Below the pieces are notes generated by a model. The model saw only the letters and a program-made list of their open reading frames with translations, searched no databases and had not been told where the DNA came from. The translations under genes and the position numbers were made by a program. Source: Salvator merianae (taxonomy: Eukaryota; Chordata; Lepidosauria; Squamata; Teiidae). From it: 64,000 nt of DNA. Shown piece by piece: positions 1 to 10,700 of this stretch; the first letter of the stretch is position 1; each line of letters starts with the position of its first letter. Location: positions 106,048,462 to 106,112,461 of the forward strand of contig QVOM02000034.1 of the NCBI GenBank assembly GCA_003586115.2. The letters run 5' to 3'.

Positions 1-191
1 TGGGGGGGGGGGGCTGGATGCTCCCGCAGGCGGCGCTGTGAGTCGGAGTCGGACTCGGCCTGCCGCGGACACGTGTATGTTTTCCCTCTGGGGGCAGCAG
101 CTGCCCGGCCGCCGCGGCGCGGCTCAGCCAGTCCCTCCCCACGTGCCCGACCCGACGCCGCGGACTGCCTGAGCCGCCTCCGCCCCTTCCG

Positions 192-293
192 ATGGACTTG
201 ACCGTGCGCTGCTGCTGCTGCCTGGGCGCCTGCTCTTCTCCGCTTCGTCCTCTTCCTTGCCTTGCTCCCGCTGCCGCCGCTGCCTGGGTCTAG
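192..293 (+). other. Possible upstream ORF in the PLPPR5 leader (33 codons)
   Basis: ATG at 192 is followed by 33 sense codons and TAG at 291-293, out of frame with the main start. It has G at +4 and C at -3, a moderate context. The peptide contains four consecutive cysteines from TGC repeats and looks like no known protein. If included in the transcript, it could act only as a regulatory upstream frame. Whether this stretch is transcribed is not shown by the sequence. Confidence 0.3.
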
Positions 294-379
294 CCGCCGC
301 CTCCATCCCTGGTGGATGCCGCCGGGGAGCGGGCGGAGCGCGCAGCCGGGGAGGGGGGCTGCCGCGGCCGCCGGAGTAC

Positions 380-616
380 ATGCCAGTGCCCTCTCCTCCT
401 CTGCTCACCAGAATGCTTTACTTCCAGATGGTGATCATGGCAGGGACTGTGATGCTGGCTTATTACTTCGAGTACACGGACACCTTCACCGTCAACGTGC
501 AGGGCTTCTTCTGCTACGAGACCGCCTACCGCAAGCCTTACCCGGGCCCAGAGGAGAGCAGCGCGGTGCCCCCGGTCCTCCTCTATTCGCTGGCGGCGGG
601 GGTGCCAGTTCTGGTG
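380..616 (+). CDS. PLPPR5: PLPPR5 coding exon 1 (phospholipid phosphatase-related protein 5, N-terminus)
   Basis: This exon encodes the first 79 residues of PLPPR5 (PRG-5), a brain-enriched multi-pass membrane protein of the lipid phosphate phosphatase-related family. Known family members promote filopodia and neurite growth and lack key phosphatase residues. The start at 380 gives an 11-residue lead (MPVPSPPLLTR) before MLYFQMVIMAGTVMLAYYFE, matching the family's usual N-terminus. The frame is open further upstream but has no in-frame ATG there that I can see. The context of this ATG is weak (T at -3, C at +4); the in-frame ATG at codon 12 has A at -3, so leaky initiation there is possible. 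Residues ~12-31 form the first membrane segment. Residues ~32-63 form the first extracellular loop, with FFCYETAYRKPYPGPE. Residues ~64-79 begin the second membrane segment. The exon ends at ...VPVLV followed by the donor GTAAGC at 617, in phase 0. Confidence 0.93.
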
Positions 617-943
617 GTAAGCGGCGACCTTTGCAAGCAAGAAACGCGTCTTCTCTTTCCCCATCCGTGGCTGACCCCCCCAATCCCCCTTTTTTTGCAC
701 GCACACTCCCCCCGATATTCTTTGCGGGTCAAGCTTTCCTTCGCCTTCCCAAGTTGTTCAACTTGTTGAGGTGTCGTCAACGGGAAGCAAGAACAGTAAA
801 CGGTGCCTGGCAAGGAGGGAACGGGATGCGTGCGTGGGCGGCTCCTACCTAAGCGTGAGCATGGCAGGAGAGCCGCTTGGGCGAGTTTGGGACGAGAGAT
901 TACCCTTTCATGCCTTGCTTCTTGTCCACCATTTGCAGGGACT

Positions 944-1268
944 TCGGCTGTAGCTCAGTGGTAGAACAAATTGCTTGGGAAGCAGCGGGTTGCGCGGTTC
1001 GATCCCCAGCCTCTCTCCGGAAGCAAATAATGGCAAACCATTTCTCTGTCCCTGCCAGGAAAACTGCATAGAGTTACTCATGGAGTCTGGCTGTAGCTCA
1101 GTGACAGAGCAAATGGCCTGGAAAGCAGAGGGTTGCTGGTTGGATCCCCAGCCTCTCCCCAGAAGAAGGAAGGCAATAGCAAACCAATTCTGTATCTCTG
1201 CCTAGAAAACTGCGTAGATGTCGCTGCATAGAGTTAGCCATAACTCAGTGGTACCCAACAACAACAAC
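944..1268 (+). repeat. Tandem pair of tRNA-derived SINEs
   Basis: Two head-to-tail copies of a tRNA-like unit are present. The first begins near 946 with GGCTGTAGCTCAGTGGTAGA (A box) and has B box GGTTCGATCCCC at 996-1007. The second begins near 1089, with its A box altered to TAGCTCAGTGACAGAG and its B box to GGTTGGATCCCC. Each is followed by the same ~70-bp tail (GCAAACCA...TCTGTCCCTGCC...GAAAACTGC). The second ends with GTGGTACCCAACAACAACAA, a tail typical of squamate SINEs. Neither copy is likely to be a functional tRNA gene, as they do not fold into a complete cloverleaf and carry SINE tails. Confidence 0.8.
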
Positions 1269-3942
1269 TTCATTGCTAGCCTGGGAGCAGATCTCCCCTT
1301 CCCTCCTCTCCCTTTTCCTCCCTCTTTTATTGATTTTGAACTGCAGATAAGTCCCCATTCTTCTCACCTTTGGATTGGACTCTATTAATTTCAGGAGCTT
1401 TCCAATCTTTTCAGCCTGGTGGGCCGTTTTGTAAGATTTGCTGGCTAAGAGGATTCTGAGATGATAGCGGCTGCTAAATATTACTGCTAGTTTATTTTGG
1501 AGAAGGAATTGTGTTTTTTCCTTTGGTTTTTAAAAAATAAGCATGACTATTTCATCATTTTTATTGTTTGGACAAAGCATGTCTTAGTCATATATCAGTG
1601 TGTAGGATTCTGAAGAAGCTCCATAGCCACATGATAATACTTCAGACTAAGAAAAATATCAAGTTACAGTCAGATCTTTCTGACAGCAAGGTGCCGTTTA
1701 AAATGGAGAAGACTTGGGTTTGGAATTTTGCATAGTAGAGTTAAGAGATGTTGCAGCACACCTGACACTGTGGAGACATCTCTGGATTTCTGGAGGGAGA
1801 AAAGGATGCATATTTTCAGTTGGGTGTTTGAGAGTGCTGTCCAGCTGCTTTCACAGAAGGAGGAATACAGCCAGAAACGCAATGAAACATCTGCCTTTCT
1901 GCAGTTCAGTGTACGAGTTGTAATGTCAGCTGACAAAAGCATTAGCATCATTTAATAATCCCTGACCATATTGAACAGATGAGTAGAAAGGGGAGCGAGT
2001 GACCATTCACATGCATATAACTTAAAAATGCAAGGATGTTGCATCGAATTGGACTCAGTCTGCTGATTTCCCTCCCTGCAGGTAATAAAGATGAAAAGTA
2101 ATATTTCAAAATGTGCAGTTTCACAAAATAAGGTCTCCTAGGAAATCTTAAATGAAAAAGTAAAGTTCAAACAAAATGCAATATCTCCTGTTCCATCAAC
2201 AAGATTTTGCTAGAAATTTGCTGTAGCTCAGTGAGTCATCACAAGCATTTTAACCCAGAGACCCAACTTCTTAATTGTGAAATATCTCAATCTGGTTTGG
2301 CACAGTTTCCCGTTAACTTTGCAAATATTTGACTGTAGCATTTGATAATTTTTAAAGAATTACTATAGGCCAGAAATAATATGGAATTGGAACACTTCTT
2401 ACATTTCACGCATAAAACCTAAGAAGATAAAAATCTATTTGAAGGTAGGACATTTAGTAAATTATATTTTGGCTGCCTGTTAACACTTTTTTAACTTAAG
2501 CAAAGGAGATTTAATGGCTACAATCCTGTTGAAACATATTTGGGGACAAGACTAACTAAACTTTGACTAAAGTGCAGTGAACTATATAGGTGGCAGTAAT
2601 GCCTTGCACAGCACTTCCATGGAAATGGCAGAGAATGGATGGGACAGTATTTGTGGATTTTTTTTTAAAAAAAAACCATTTATTGAGGAAGATTTAAGTT
2701 AAATGACAATATAATCCATGAATTACACTGGAAGAAAAGTAGTTGCCCAGCATTCCAGCACAAACAATAATTATTGATTCACGTTTGTTGTCGATTCTTT
2801 CTAATCCAACCAATTATATCTGCATTAGGTAAATTGTAAGCTCTCAGCTTTTGCATCCCCATCCATATTTGCTATCAAAGCTTCTTTATTCTATCTCCAA
2901 ACTGAGTTCCCTCCATCTTTTTGATTTTGCTGGCTCTACAATTGTCTATCAAAACCATTGGTGGATTGAAGCATGGCTAGGTAGGATAAAAGAAAGGCTT
3001 CCAAATAGCCTTGTTTTTCCCTGCTAGCTTTGTGGTCTCAGAGGAAGAAGGGATGAGCCCAGAGATAGTGTTCTCCTGTGTCAGTTCTTAACATGTATTG
3101 GATATTTCACTGATCCTTTTAAGTAATTCCAGTTATGTGCACTTCACAGTGTACACATTTCTGTACACATTCACTTGTACAGTGGCTTATGTTGGGATAT
3201 TGCACACATCTAGAAGTAAGTAAGTTTGCCATAGTTGCAGATCAGGCCTTAGTCAGATATAACCCACGTTTTCAATTTTGTTTCCTATCCCTGTGAAAAA
3301 AATAGCGTGCCATATCCTATGAGTAAACTTGGCACTTGGCTCTAGTCGATCTTTTAAGCTGTAGTCACACAGTTTCTAAATGGTACAGTGTCCTGAACCT
3401 AATGGAAATAGACAGTAATACTGTCTCCATGCACACAGTAGAAATAGCAGCTTATAGGTGGTAGGTTTGGCCTGCTGGTGCCTTAACCCACATTATAGGC
3501 CAGAAAATGGACTTTCAAAAGGCAGTTTCTGACCTTTTACATGGACTAGAGGTGGGCTGGGAACTCCAGCATCCGCATGTGACTACTACTAATCTGTCTT
3601 TGAACTGCTTTACTTAATGTGTGCGGGTACAGCCTAAGAGACAAAGAAGATGGAAAAATACTTCCTTCTTAACTAGTCATCTCACATGACTAAATCACTG
3701 CATATAACACACATTTTTTTAGCACACTGTTTCCCAGGGTATAAGATATTAATGTTTAAAGAGATTTGTGGTCAGGCTGAATATTAATAATACACTGCAT
3801 CTTGGCAACATTGTTAAAAATGTGACAATTAGATACATTTTCTTCTCCTATCTAAGTGCTGGGTTGCAAGTAGGAGCTACAGTAATTTATTCTAAGAATG
3901 TATTCGACAGATTGCTGTATGAATTGTGAAGGTATTTAATGC
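1269..3942. other. Intron stretch with no recognised feature
   Basis: AT-rich intronic sequence. I see no open frame with a recognisable domain, no clear terminal inverted repeats and no microsatellite. A short GCTGTAGCTCAGTGAG match at about 2220 resembles a tRNA A box but has no B box or tail. Confidence 0.5.
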
Positions 3943-4117
3943 TAGTGCCGGCCGGCACAGATGATTGCAGATGGAAGCCCCTCCCCCTGCTGAAAGCTGG
4001 TTCATGAGCTTCCTTTGAAGTCCGTGTGGTCATATGGACTTGAAAGGATTCTCAAGAACCGGCTTTCAGCAGGACAAGGAGCTTCTGGTTGCATTCATCT
4101 GTGACTTGCCAGCCACC
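3943..4117. repeat. Imperfect palindrome (~60-bp inverted arms), probable MITE
   Basis: The left arm, from about 3943 to 4003, contains GTGCCGGCCGGCACAGATGA and ends CTGCTGAAAGCTGGTT. The right arm, about 4057 to 4117, is its approximate reverse complement (AACCGGCTTTCAGCAGGA to TTCATCTGTGACTTGCCAGCC). About 53 bp separate the arms. The structure suggests a short foldback DNA transposon. I found no second copy in the window, and the exact ends are uncertain. Confidence 0.55.
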
Positions 4118-4483
4118 ACTGGTTAATGCAGTTGCATCCCTTTGGAAGAACTTCCATCATGCTCAGCAGTTCACATGAGTTCAGGGACATGACAGATTCT
4201 TTCACTATATTCCTTTTCAGTGCCAGCTGAGTATTATGTATTTACTAAGGATCCTGTCATATTTGGAGGATATTGAAGAAAGAGGAAATCGAGTATTCCA
4301 GTCTTCACAAATAGAGTCATTTACACTCCATATGCCTATTCACTGCACTCTCTTACAAGAGGGAACTTGGCTGCTCTGTCTGTAACATTCCCTCTTATAC
4401 ATATTTGAGGCTATGCTATTACAGTGACACCTAAATGAAATGCTTTCCGCCTTTCTCTAATTATCAGTAATCCGGTATAGTGC

Positions 4484-4918
4484 GAGGCCTTTTTCTGGGC
4501 TTCTTTCTTCTGCACTGTGGTGTGAAAGAGAGAGACCACGCACCCTGCTAGCATGCATTGGATGGAGCATATACCATCTAGGCAGCCCACAATGGCCACC
4601 TGGAACAGAACAGTGGTAGACCTTTCTTAAAAGATCTACCACCATTCTACTCATGAGTAAACCAGCACATGCTGCCATGAGCTGGTTTAGCAGGGATACA
4701 CATTTCAGTGGTGTACAAAATTGTGCTGCTGAAATGGGCCCCCATAATAGCAGGTTCTGAAGTTCACATGAACTTCGGAGCAGCACCTCAACTGACCGAG
4801 AACAGACCATCCAAGTGCAGGTGGTCTTGTTCCAGGACAGCTGGACTGCTTCAGCTGGGAACTATTCCAGTAGGAACAGATCGGCTGGTGTGATCCTGGC
4901 CCTGTTAAGTGTGGAAGG
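4484..4918 (-). mobile_element. Group B MITE copy, reversed
   Basis: The right part reads GCTGCTGAAATGGGCCC, then TTCTGAAGTTCACATGAACT, GTTCCAGGACAGCTGGA and GGAACAGATCGG, which is the reverse complement of the order in the group B copies at 32162 and 23814. The left edge has GGCCTTTTTCTGGGC and the right edge CCTGTTAAGTGTGGAAGG, both resembling degraded group termini. There is no coding capacity. Edges are approximate. Confidence 0.6.
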
Positions 4919-5533
4919 AATTTTCTTCATAAGGAAAGACCTATACAGTAGGGAGCTTTGAAGATGGAGGTTAAACCTGAATCGGGTGTGCTCCACGGTT
5001 AAGAGTTGTGACTGTATACCAGTTTGCACAACTGGGATTAAAGAAATCAGCATTAGAGGGACTGCAGTATCTTGCAGGAATATTGTGCAAGAATTCTTTG
5101 GTGAGGGTGTTTTAATAACGTATATTTGAATGGAAGTGAAAAGAGAAGAAATCTGATGGACTGTTTTTGTTAAAAATGCACATTTAAGTTGGTACTCATT
5201 GCATCGTGTATCAGTCAGCAGCAACAGTCAGCAAAATGAATGGGGTGGTGGCAATGGGTGATTGCGGAGGTGTTTTCAAACTTTTTAGATTGCCTTGAAC
5301 CTAGTTCTGATTTGCTGTGTGGTTCTGATCCACCTATATGTGAATGCTGTTGCACCCCTGTCACTTCCATTTCACTGGCAAGATGCTGCTCATCCGTATA
5401 TCATAATACTGTTGAGGAAGTTAGAACATTCCTAAAAATTAGACAGGAGAAAGGTTAATCTGGTTTTATTTTTTTGCTAGAATCAAACGTTTATGGTCGG
5501 GCAAGGTCCTCTGAAGAGAGAGTTGGTGTTAAA

Positions 5534-6160
5534 GTTTCTTTTCGCACTTTCCACCTTGGAATGTTCAAATCCATACATTCCAAGGTGGAACAGTCCCTGC
5601 AGTGCAGCAGCCATCCACACTGCAAGGACTGGAACAACCCAGAATCGGGCTTCCAGCACTCACAGCCCCACCACCACGACAGCATCTGGGGAAATGTCTG
5701 ACTGCTGCCATGGTGACTGGGGACACAGCATGTGACTGTGCAGCTGCAGTCATACTGCAGCTTGCAGCACTCGCACCAGGAAGTAGATGCAAACATTGCA
5801 TACTGGGAGCAGTCCAGCTGTTCCCAGTCCAGCTGTGAACACAATTTTGGGCTTCACAGCTAGTAGCAATTGGGAGCAACTGTAGTTGCTCCTGATTGCT
5901 AGGGTCTCTGTGAAATGTGGAAGCACTTCTCTGGTAGGCGTGCAGACACTCAGGCCTTTTCTGCACTGGGTCTTACACTAGATTATATCTTGGAATAGGG
6001 GTGTGCCATCTGCATGCTGATTCAAACTATGGCAGATCCTGCCTGGAGCCTACCACGGTCTGTACTAGCATGCAGACATCAGGGCCCTATTCTGGAATAT
6101 AATCTCGAATAAGGTCCAGTGCAGAAAGGTCCTCACTATAAGGTAAGTGCAAACAGGCCC
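5534..6160 (+). mobile_element. Group D MITE copy, interrupted by a group A copy
   Basis: Starts GTTTCTTTTCGCAC and ends GTGCAAACAGGCCC, imperfect inverted termini, with AAA before and GAA after. Just inside the left end is a perfect foldback: 16-base arms at 5549-5564 and 5575-5590 (TTCCACCTTGGAATGT and its complement). The body contains GCTGCCATGGTGACTGGGGA, then GCAGCACTCGCACCAGGAAG, shared in order with the copy at 19840-20193. A group A element sits inside at 5953-6132. No coding capacity. Confidence 0.75.
5953..6132. mobile_element. Group A palindromic MITE, inserted in group D
   Basis: A 180-bp, nearly palindromic element. It starts GGCCTTTTCTGCACTGGGTC and ends CCAGTGCAGAAAGGTCC; inner arms carry AGATTATATCTTGGAATAGG and its counterpart TATTCTGGAATATAATCT. 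It is flanked by TCA on both sides (5950-5952 and 6133-6135). Removing it with one TCA leaves GACACTCACTATAAGG, which matches the uninterrupted group D pattern GCTCACTRG. Confidence 0.8.
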
Positions 6161-6284
6161 GAAAACTCCAGTCTCCAATCTCTTTTCAGTCTTAATCTAC
6201 AGAACCTTAAATAGTAATAAGGGGCCTGGTCCCCCCCCTGTTTTTAGGTAGGAAGATATACTGAACCCAGAAAAGGGGGACTAA

Positions 6285-6738
6285 GGCCGTTTCTGCACTT
6301 ACCTGTCCTTGTTCAGAATCACTGGATCCAGAACAGCCAGGCTTACTGATTCCAATTAAGGGAAGGGATGAATGGGATTGGCGCTGATCCAGAGCAGCCC
6401 ACACCATGTCACTATGGCCTTGAAGTGCACACATGCCTTGAGACCTGACACGGTGGCCTAAAAATGCTAAAACACAAGTCTGTAGCCTTGGGAGCCTCTA
6501 GGGGCAGCATTCCTCTGAAATTGCTTTCCCTAGTCCTGAACACAGAGACCTCCTTGCATGGCACACTTCCTTGTTCAGGATTGGGGCCTGCTGGTCCGCC
6601 TGGTAGTCACAATTAAATGTGATTATCAGTTATCCCAATCAGGGCCTCCCTGATCCGCATTAATGTGCAAATCTAGGCTGCCTAGAACCTTACCATGCAG
6701 GCCCTTAATCCTGATTAAGGGTCTGTACAGAAAGGGCC
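6285..6738. mobile_element. MITE with group termini (group E, 454 bp)
   Basis: Starts GGCCGTTTCTGCACTTACCT after TAA (6282-6284) and ends GTACAGAAAGGGCC before CTA. The terminal 14 bases match the other groups, but the interior (ATCCGCATTAATGTGCAA, CAGGCCCTTAATCCTGATTA) does not match groups A to D that I can see. No coding capacity. Confidence 0.65.
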
Positions 6739-7332
6739 CTAGAAAAAGAAGGATAGAAGGAAGTCAGGGAAGTGAGGGAAAGGGAAATGATCTTTCCTGT
6801 GTGTTTAACATGGCATCCCATGAAATCTGTATCTTCAGATCTTCTAAGCATTCGCCAAAGCACATAACTGTGCAGCTTTGCAGTCAAGGCAGCCAGGTGG
6901 TACGGCTGAGAGTGGGAGCTAAGAAAGACAATGCTGGACAATGCTAACCAGTCAAAATGGTCTTTTGAGCAGTTAATTTTTTTCTCTTCACTTCTCCCAA
7001 AACAAGGAGATGGGAAAGGTTCTACAATCGTATGTCAGTGAGCACTGATCACATATGATGTTAGCATTGTTTGAGGGTAAAGCAACTGGTAAATATGTGC
7101 AAAACCCTCATCTTGAAGTGAGAGACCATATTATACGGCCATTAAGGAGCTGCCAGATAAGATTTACTCCTCATTCAGAGGACAAGGCCCGAGTTCAGCT
7201 AGATCAAAATGCAAAACAAACAAACTTTTCTCTTTTTTGTGTGTTTTTTGGGATATATGTATAGAAAAATGGTTTCTCTCCTTTGTTGTCCCTTATATAT
7301 TTAGTTAGCCTGATCTGGCAGTGTGCTGTTCA

Positions 7333-7793
7333 GGTCCTTTTTGCACTTGAAACTAGTGAGCGTCAGGGAAGCTAACTGGTGAAGTGCTTCCTCATTTTGC
7401 AGTGGTCCTGGTGACTGGGAGCAGACTACAGCTGCTCCCGAATGCTACCCACTGCAGATCACAAAATTGTGCTCTACAACTGTACTGGAAACAGCTAGAC
7501 TGCTTCTGATATAGTGCATTCAAACCCACTTGCAGGTGCAAACACAGAACAGTGCAGCTGCGCCTGTGCCATTGGACAGTGCTCCTGTGCCTGTGTTGTC
7601 ACATGGTGTTGGTGGTTGCCATGGCAGTGGCTGGAAGTTTCCTGGCTACTGTCATGGTGCAGGACATCAGCATTTGCAGTGCTGTCAGTCTGCTCTGTGG
7701 CCTCGCAGTGCAGACAGTCTCCATCTGTGAGGTCTTTTCCATTGTAGAACAGGATAATTATCCTGTTCTATGGTATAAAGTGTGAGCTGTAGG
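7333..7793 (-). mobile_element. Group D MITE copy, reversed
   Basis: Starts GGTCCTTTTTGCACTTGAAA and contains the group D order in reverse: TTGCCATGGCAGTGGCTGGA, a GCAGTGCAGACAGTCT block, then a perfect 26-base palindrome at 7745-7770 centred on GGATAATTATCC. The right end AAAGTGTGAGCTGTAGG is degraded. The palindrome lies at the same relative place as those in the copies at 5534 and 54815. No coding capacity. Confidence 0.7.
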
Positions 7794-10700
7794 CATCCCA
7801 GCATGGATAACCCACCTGTGGGTTGCTTTCGTCTCCTGACTAGTCCCGAGGTTGAAGAATCTCATCTTGAACCATCTTCCTTCATCTCAGTGTTTGGTGT
7901 ATGATTGGAGAAAGCGTTGCAGGTATCTGACTGAAAGTTCAGCTGTTTCTCCTCATGAGCGAATCCTTTCAGGAAACTCCAAACTGCATACCTAAGAGTT
8001 TTAGAGGAACCCTACCTCTCTTTGCACTATTTGGGCAATAGCATGTGCTTCCTGCTCTACCTTGGGATGGTCTTGATTGGATCCACCAATAAGCACGGAA
8101 GCTGTTGATGCGCAAGGTGCCCAGCAGGTCTGCAGTGTGTCTTACCATTGGAACTGAGTTGAACAGGCAGCCTGCATAGGCTGCCAGTGACTCAAATGGG
8201 CACGAAGCCTCTGCAATGGAGAGACTGTTTATCATGGGAAACACAGGTAAGACAAGCATAGGATTCATGTGCTTGACCTGCCTTGCATCTGGGCATACAG
8301 TGGGTTAAGTGAGGTTCTTTACCACTCCAAAGCAAATCTGCTACTTCCCTGAGCTCCAAATCCCTCCCTCCCTCCTTCTTTTTCTTTATCCCTTTGAAAC
8401 CTGGCAGCTTTTAGCACAAAGGGGCATTTTGGACTGCAAAGACAGCTTCAGAAAGCAGAAACCTTCATCATTTATCTCTGGAAACCTATTTGCTGTTGTT
8501 ACAGACCATGCTCTGGGTTTGAGTTGTTTTGGGGAAATTAGCGTCCCAGGCACTAGACCTTTGTAGGGATCGATGTATCAGGCCAGGTTTTAATAATGCC
8601 AAACTGGTACAAGTCCAAATAAAGAGGAGATAATCCTTGAAAATAATGGTGCATCTTTATTAGAACCCAGCAAAAAGATTGAAATCCAAAGAAATAGCAA
8701 TAAACAATGTAATTTGTTAGAAGTAGCTAGTTTCATAGGTAGCATAGGTAATTAGATACTTGAGAGAGGAAAAGAAAAAGGCTTGGCTCCAAACTTAAGT
8801 AAGGAGACCTATTTAGTGTGTGTAAAAGGGGGAGAAAGGCAGGGGGAGAAAGAGAGAGAGAGTCTGGAAGAAGCTGTATTTCTTCTTCCTCTCTTCTTCT
8901 TCTGCTCACTTCCTAATAGAAAAACCTGAACTTTTATATTCTTTTTCCCAAGTAGAAAAAGGAGCAAGCTTCCTTTTAGTTGGGCAAAGATGTGTGTTTG
9001 GTCACATAGAGAGATAAACGGATAACTACACTGGTTGATGAGCTTAAATTGTGCTGTTTGCATTCTTAATGAGAAGTTCTCAAGATGTAGGCTTGAACAA
9101 TGGACTAGTTTTGATGGCCAGACACTTGCCCAATCTTTTGTTAACCATTAATGCATAATTTCCTGAGCTGACTCATGGCAGCCAGGTTAACTTATTCAAG
9201 AGATAAGCAGAGGAAATCTGGTCTCTACACGGTCCAGGATTCTGGTCAGTTTCCCTGTATTTGAAACCTTTCTGACTTATATTTCATGGAATCCATGTCC
9301 ATTTGTATATAGTAAGAATGTCTGTGCTCCTGCTTCTCTATGACAGGGCTATGCATTCTGGGTAACTGACAGCTACACTGTCTTTCCTCCCTCCTGACTG
9401 TCACCTTCATCCCCGCTCTGTGTCCTGTTGGAGGGATGGTTCATTGGTAAGATAATTTATTGGTGGGATGAACTGGCGGGAGGGACCAGGGTGAGCAGTT
9501 ATACTTGCCCCTTTGACCTCTATGGGACAAGATAATTGTCCTGTATCTGCTCCATAATTCATGGCATGGGAGGTGCTAGGAGTCTTGCTCCTGAAGGAGA
9601 TAGAGGTCTGGGCTTCCTTATATAGGTGTCAAGTCTTTAGGACTGTAGATTATCATTATGTTTTGTTAGAGTCCAGAAGCCCACAAAAAGGCATGAAAAA
9701 GCAATTAAATAATTAAACTATTACTGTTACCAGACAAAACAAAGATAACAAATATTGAGAAGAGACTTCCTTGTTCATGTGGAATCCATCCTGATGGATA
9801 TGCCCCAGGGGAGAATAAAAAGGGAAGTAGCCCCACTCCCAATGTCTTGGATCCCCTTGTACCCCTTAGGTTATTTTCCATAATCCAAAATGTTAATCAT
9901 CTGCCTGTATATTCCCTGCTATCCTCCTTTTCTCACTCTTGTTCTGAGTGGGGAATTATGTCGATTGTATTCAAGAAAAATAGAAGACATAGATGCTGTT
10001 GTAGCATCCGACTGAAATCCACAGCTTTGGGAGATTGCTTTGTATATTAGACAGGATGACAGCAAAAGAAATACGGTATAATTAAGCTGAGAAAAACAAT
10101 TGCGACCTCACTTTCTTATCCCTGCATACTCATGAAGCTAAGAAACCTAATAAAGCATTTTGTATTTGCCCTGCTGTTTTAGCTTTCATGCTAACAGGGA
10201 TAGTTTAGGTAAGTAAATATAAACAAATATGTTGAAGAGTATTTACAATTATCCCTCATACTACACAGTTCTGTATGATATGGTTTTGCCCTAACAAGCT
10301 GACCGAAATGTGATTTTCCTTGCGCTATGAAAGATATTGATTGCCATTTTAACTGGCAGTTAGGAGAAGTCCTGCCTGAATGTGCTTTTCCTACTGCAGT
10401 TTGTGTTAGTGATGGTTTTCATGCACAGAACTACAGTGGTGAAAAGGATGACTGTATCATGTTTGCTCTTAACTGAATGTGTTTTCTTTTGGCTTTATAA
10501 ATGCAAGGAGAGACAACTGACCTTTAAAATCCAGTCCACTCCAAGTGATAATTTTGTATTGAACTTACATTTTTATGGTTTGGTAGTAAAAGTCAGCTGA
10601 GGTACTGAATTGTGCATGTGCCCTTCCCTACTTTTCCTTGGCTTCAAGTCACATAGAAAACAGTACCTGTCTAAATTCAGTATTAAGTTGGAGTACAGTA

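Larger units (their letters stand above)
1..640 (+). promoter_or_regulatory. PLPPR5: CpG-rich promoter/5' leader region of PLPPR5
   Basis: The first ~640 bases are far richer in G+C and in CpG than the rest of the window, and contain the first coding exon. This is the usual look of a CpG-island promoter of a vertebrate gene expressed in brain. I see no convincing TATA box, so the transcription start cannot be placed. Several ATGs precede the chosen start. One at 192 opens a 33-codon upstream frame that stops at 291-293. One at 316 opens a frame that overlaps the main start in another phase. If the leader includes them, they could lower translation of the main frame; this is inference. The island fades after about 850. 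Confidence 0.7.

Noticed and set aside
946..1018. Functional tRNA gene
   Set aside because: A and B boxes are present, but the acceptor stem is not complete and a SINE tail follows; it is a SINE unit.
2220..2270. SINE fragment from an A-box match
   Set aside because: Only ~15 matching bases, no B box or tail; may be chance.
5491..5966. Overlapping cysteine- and histidine-rich frames on both strands
   Set aside because: They lie wholly within the group D MITE and recur, broken, in other copies.
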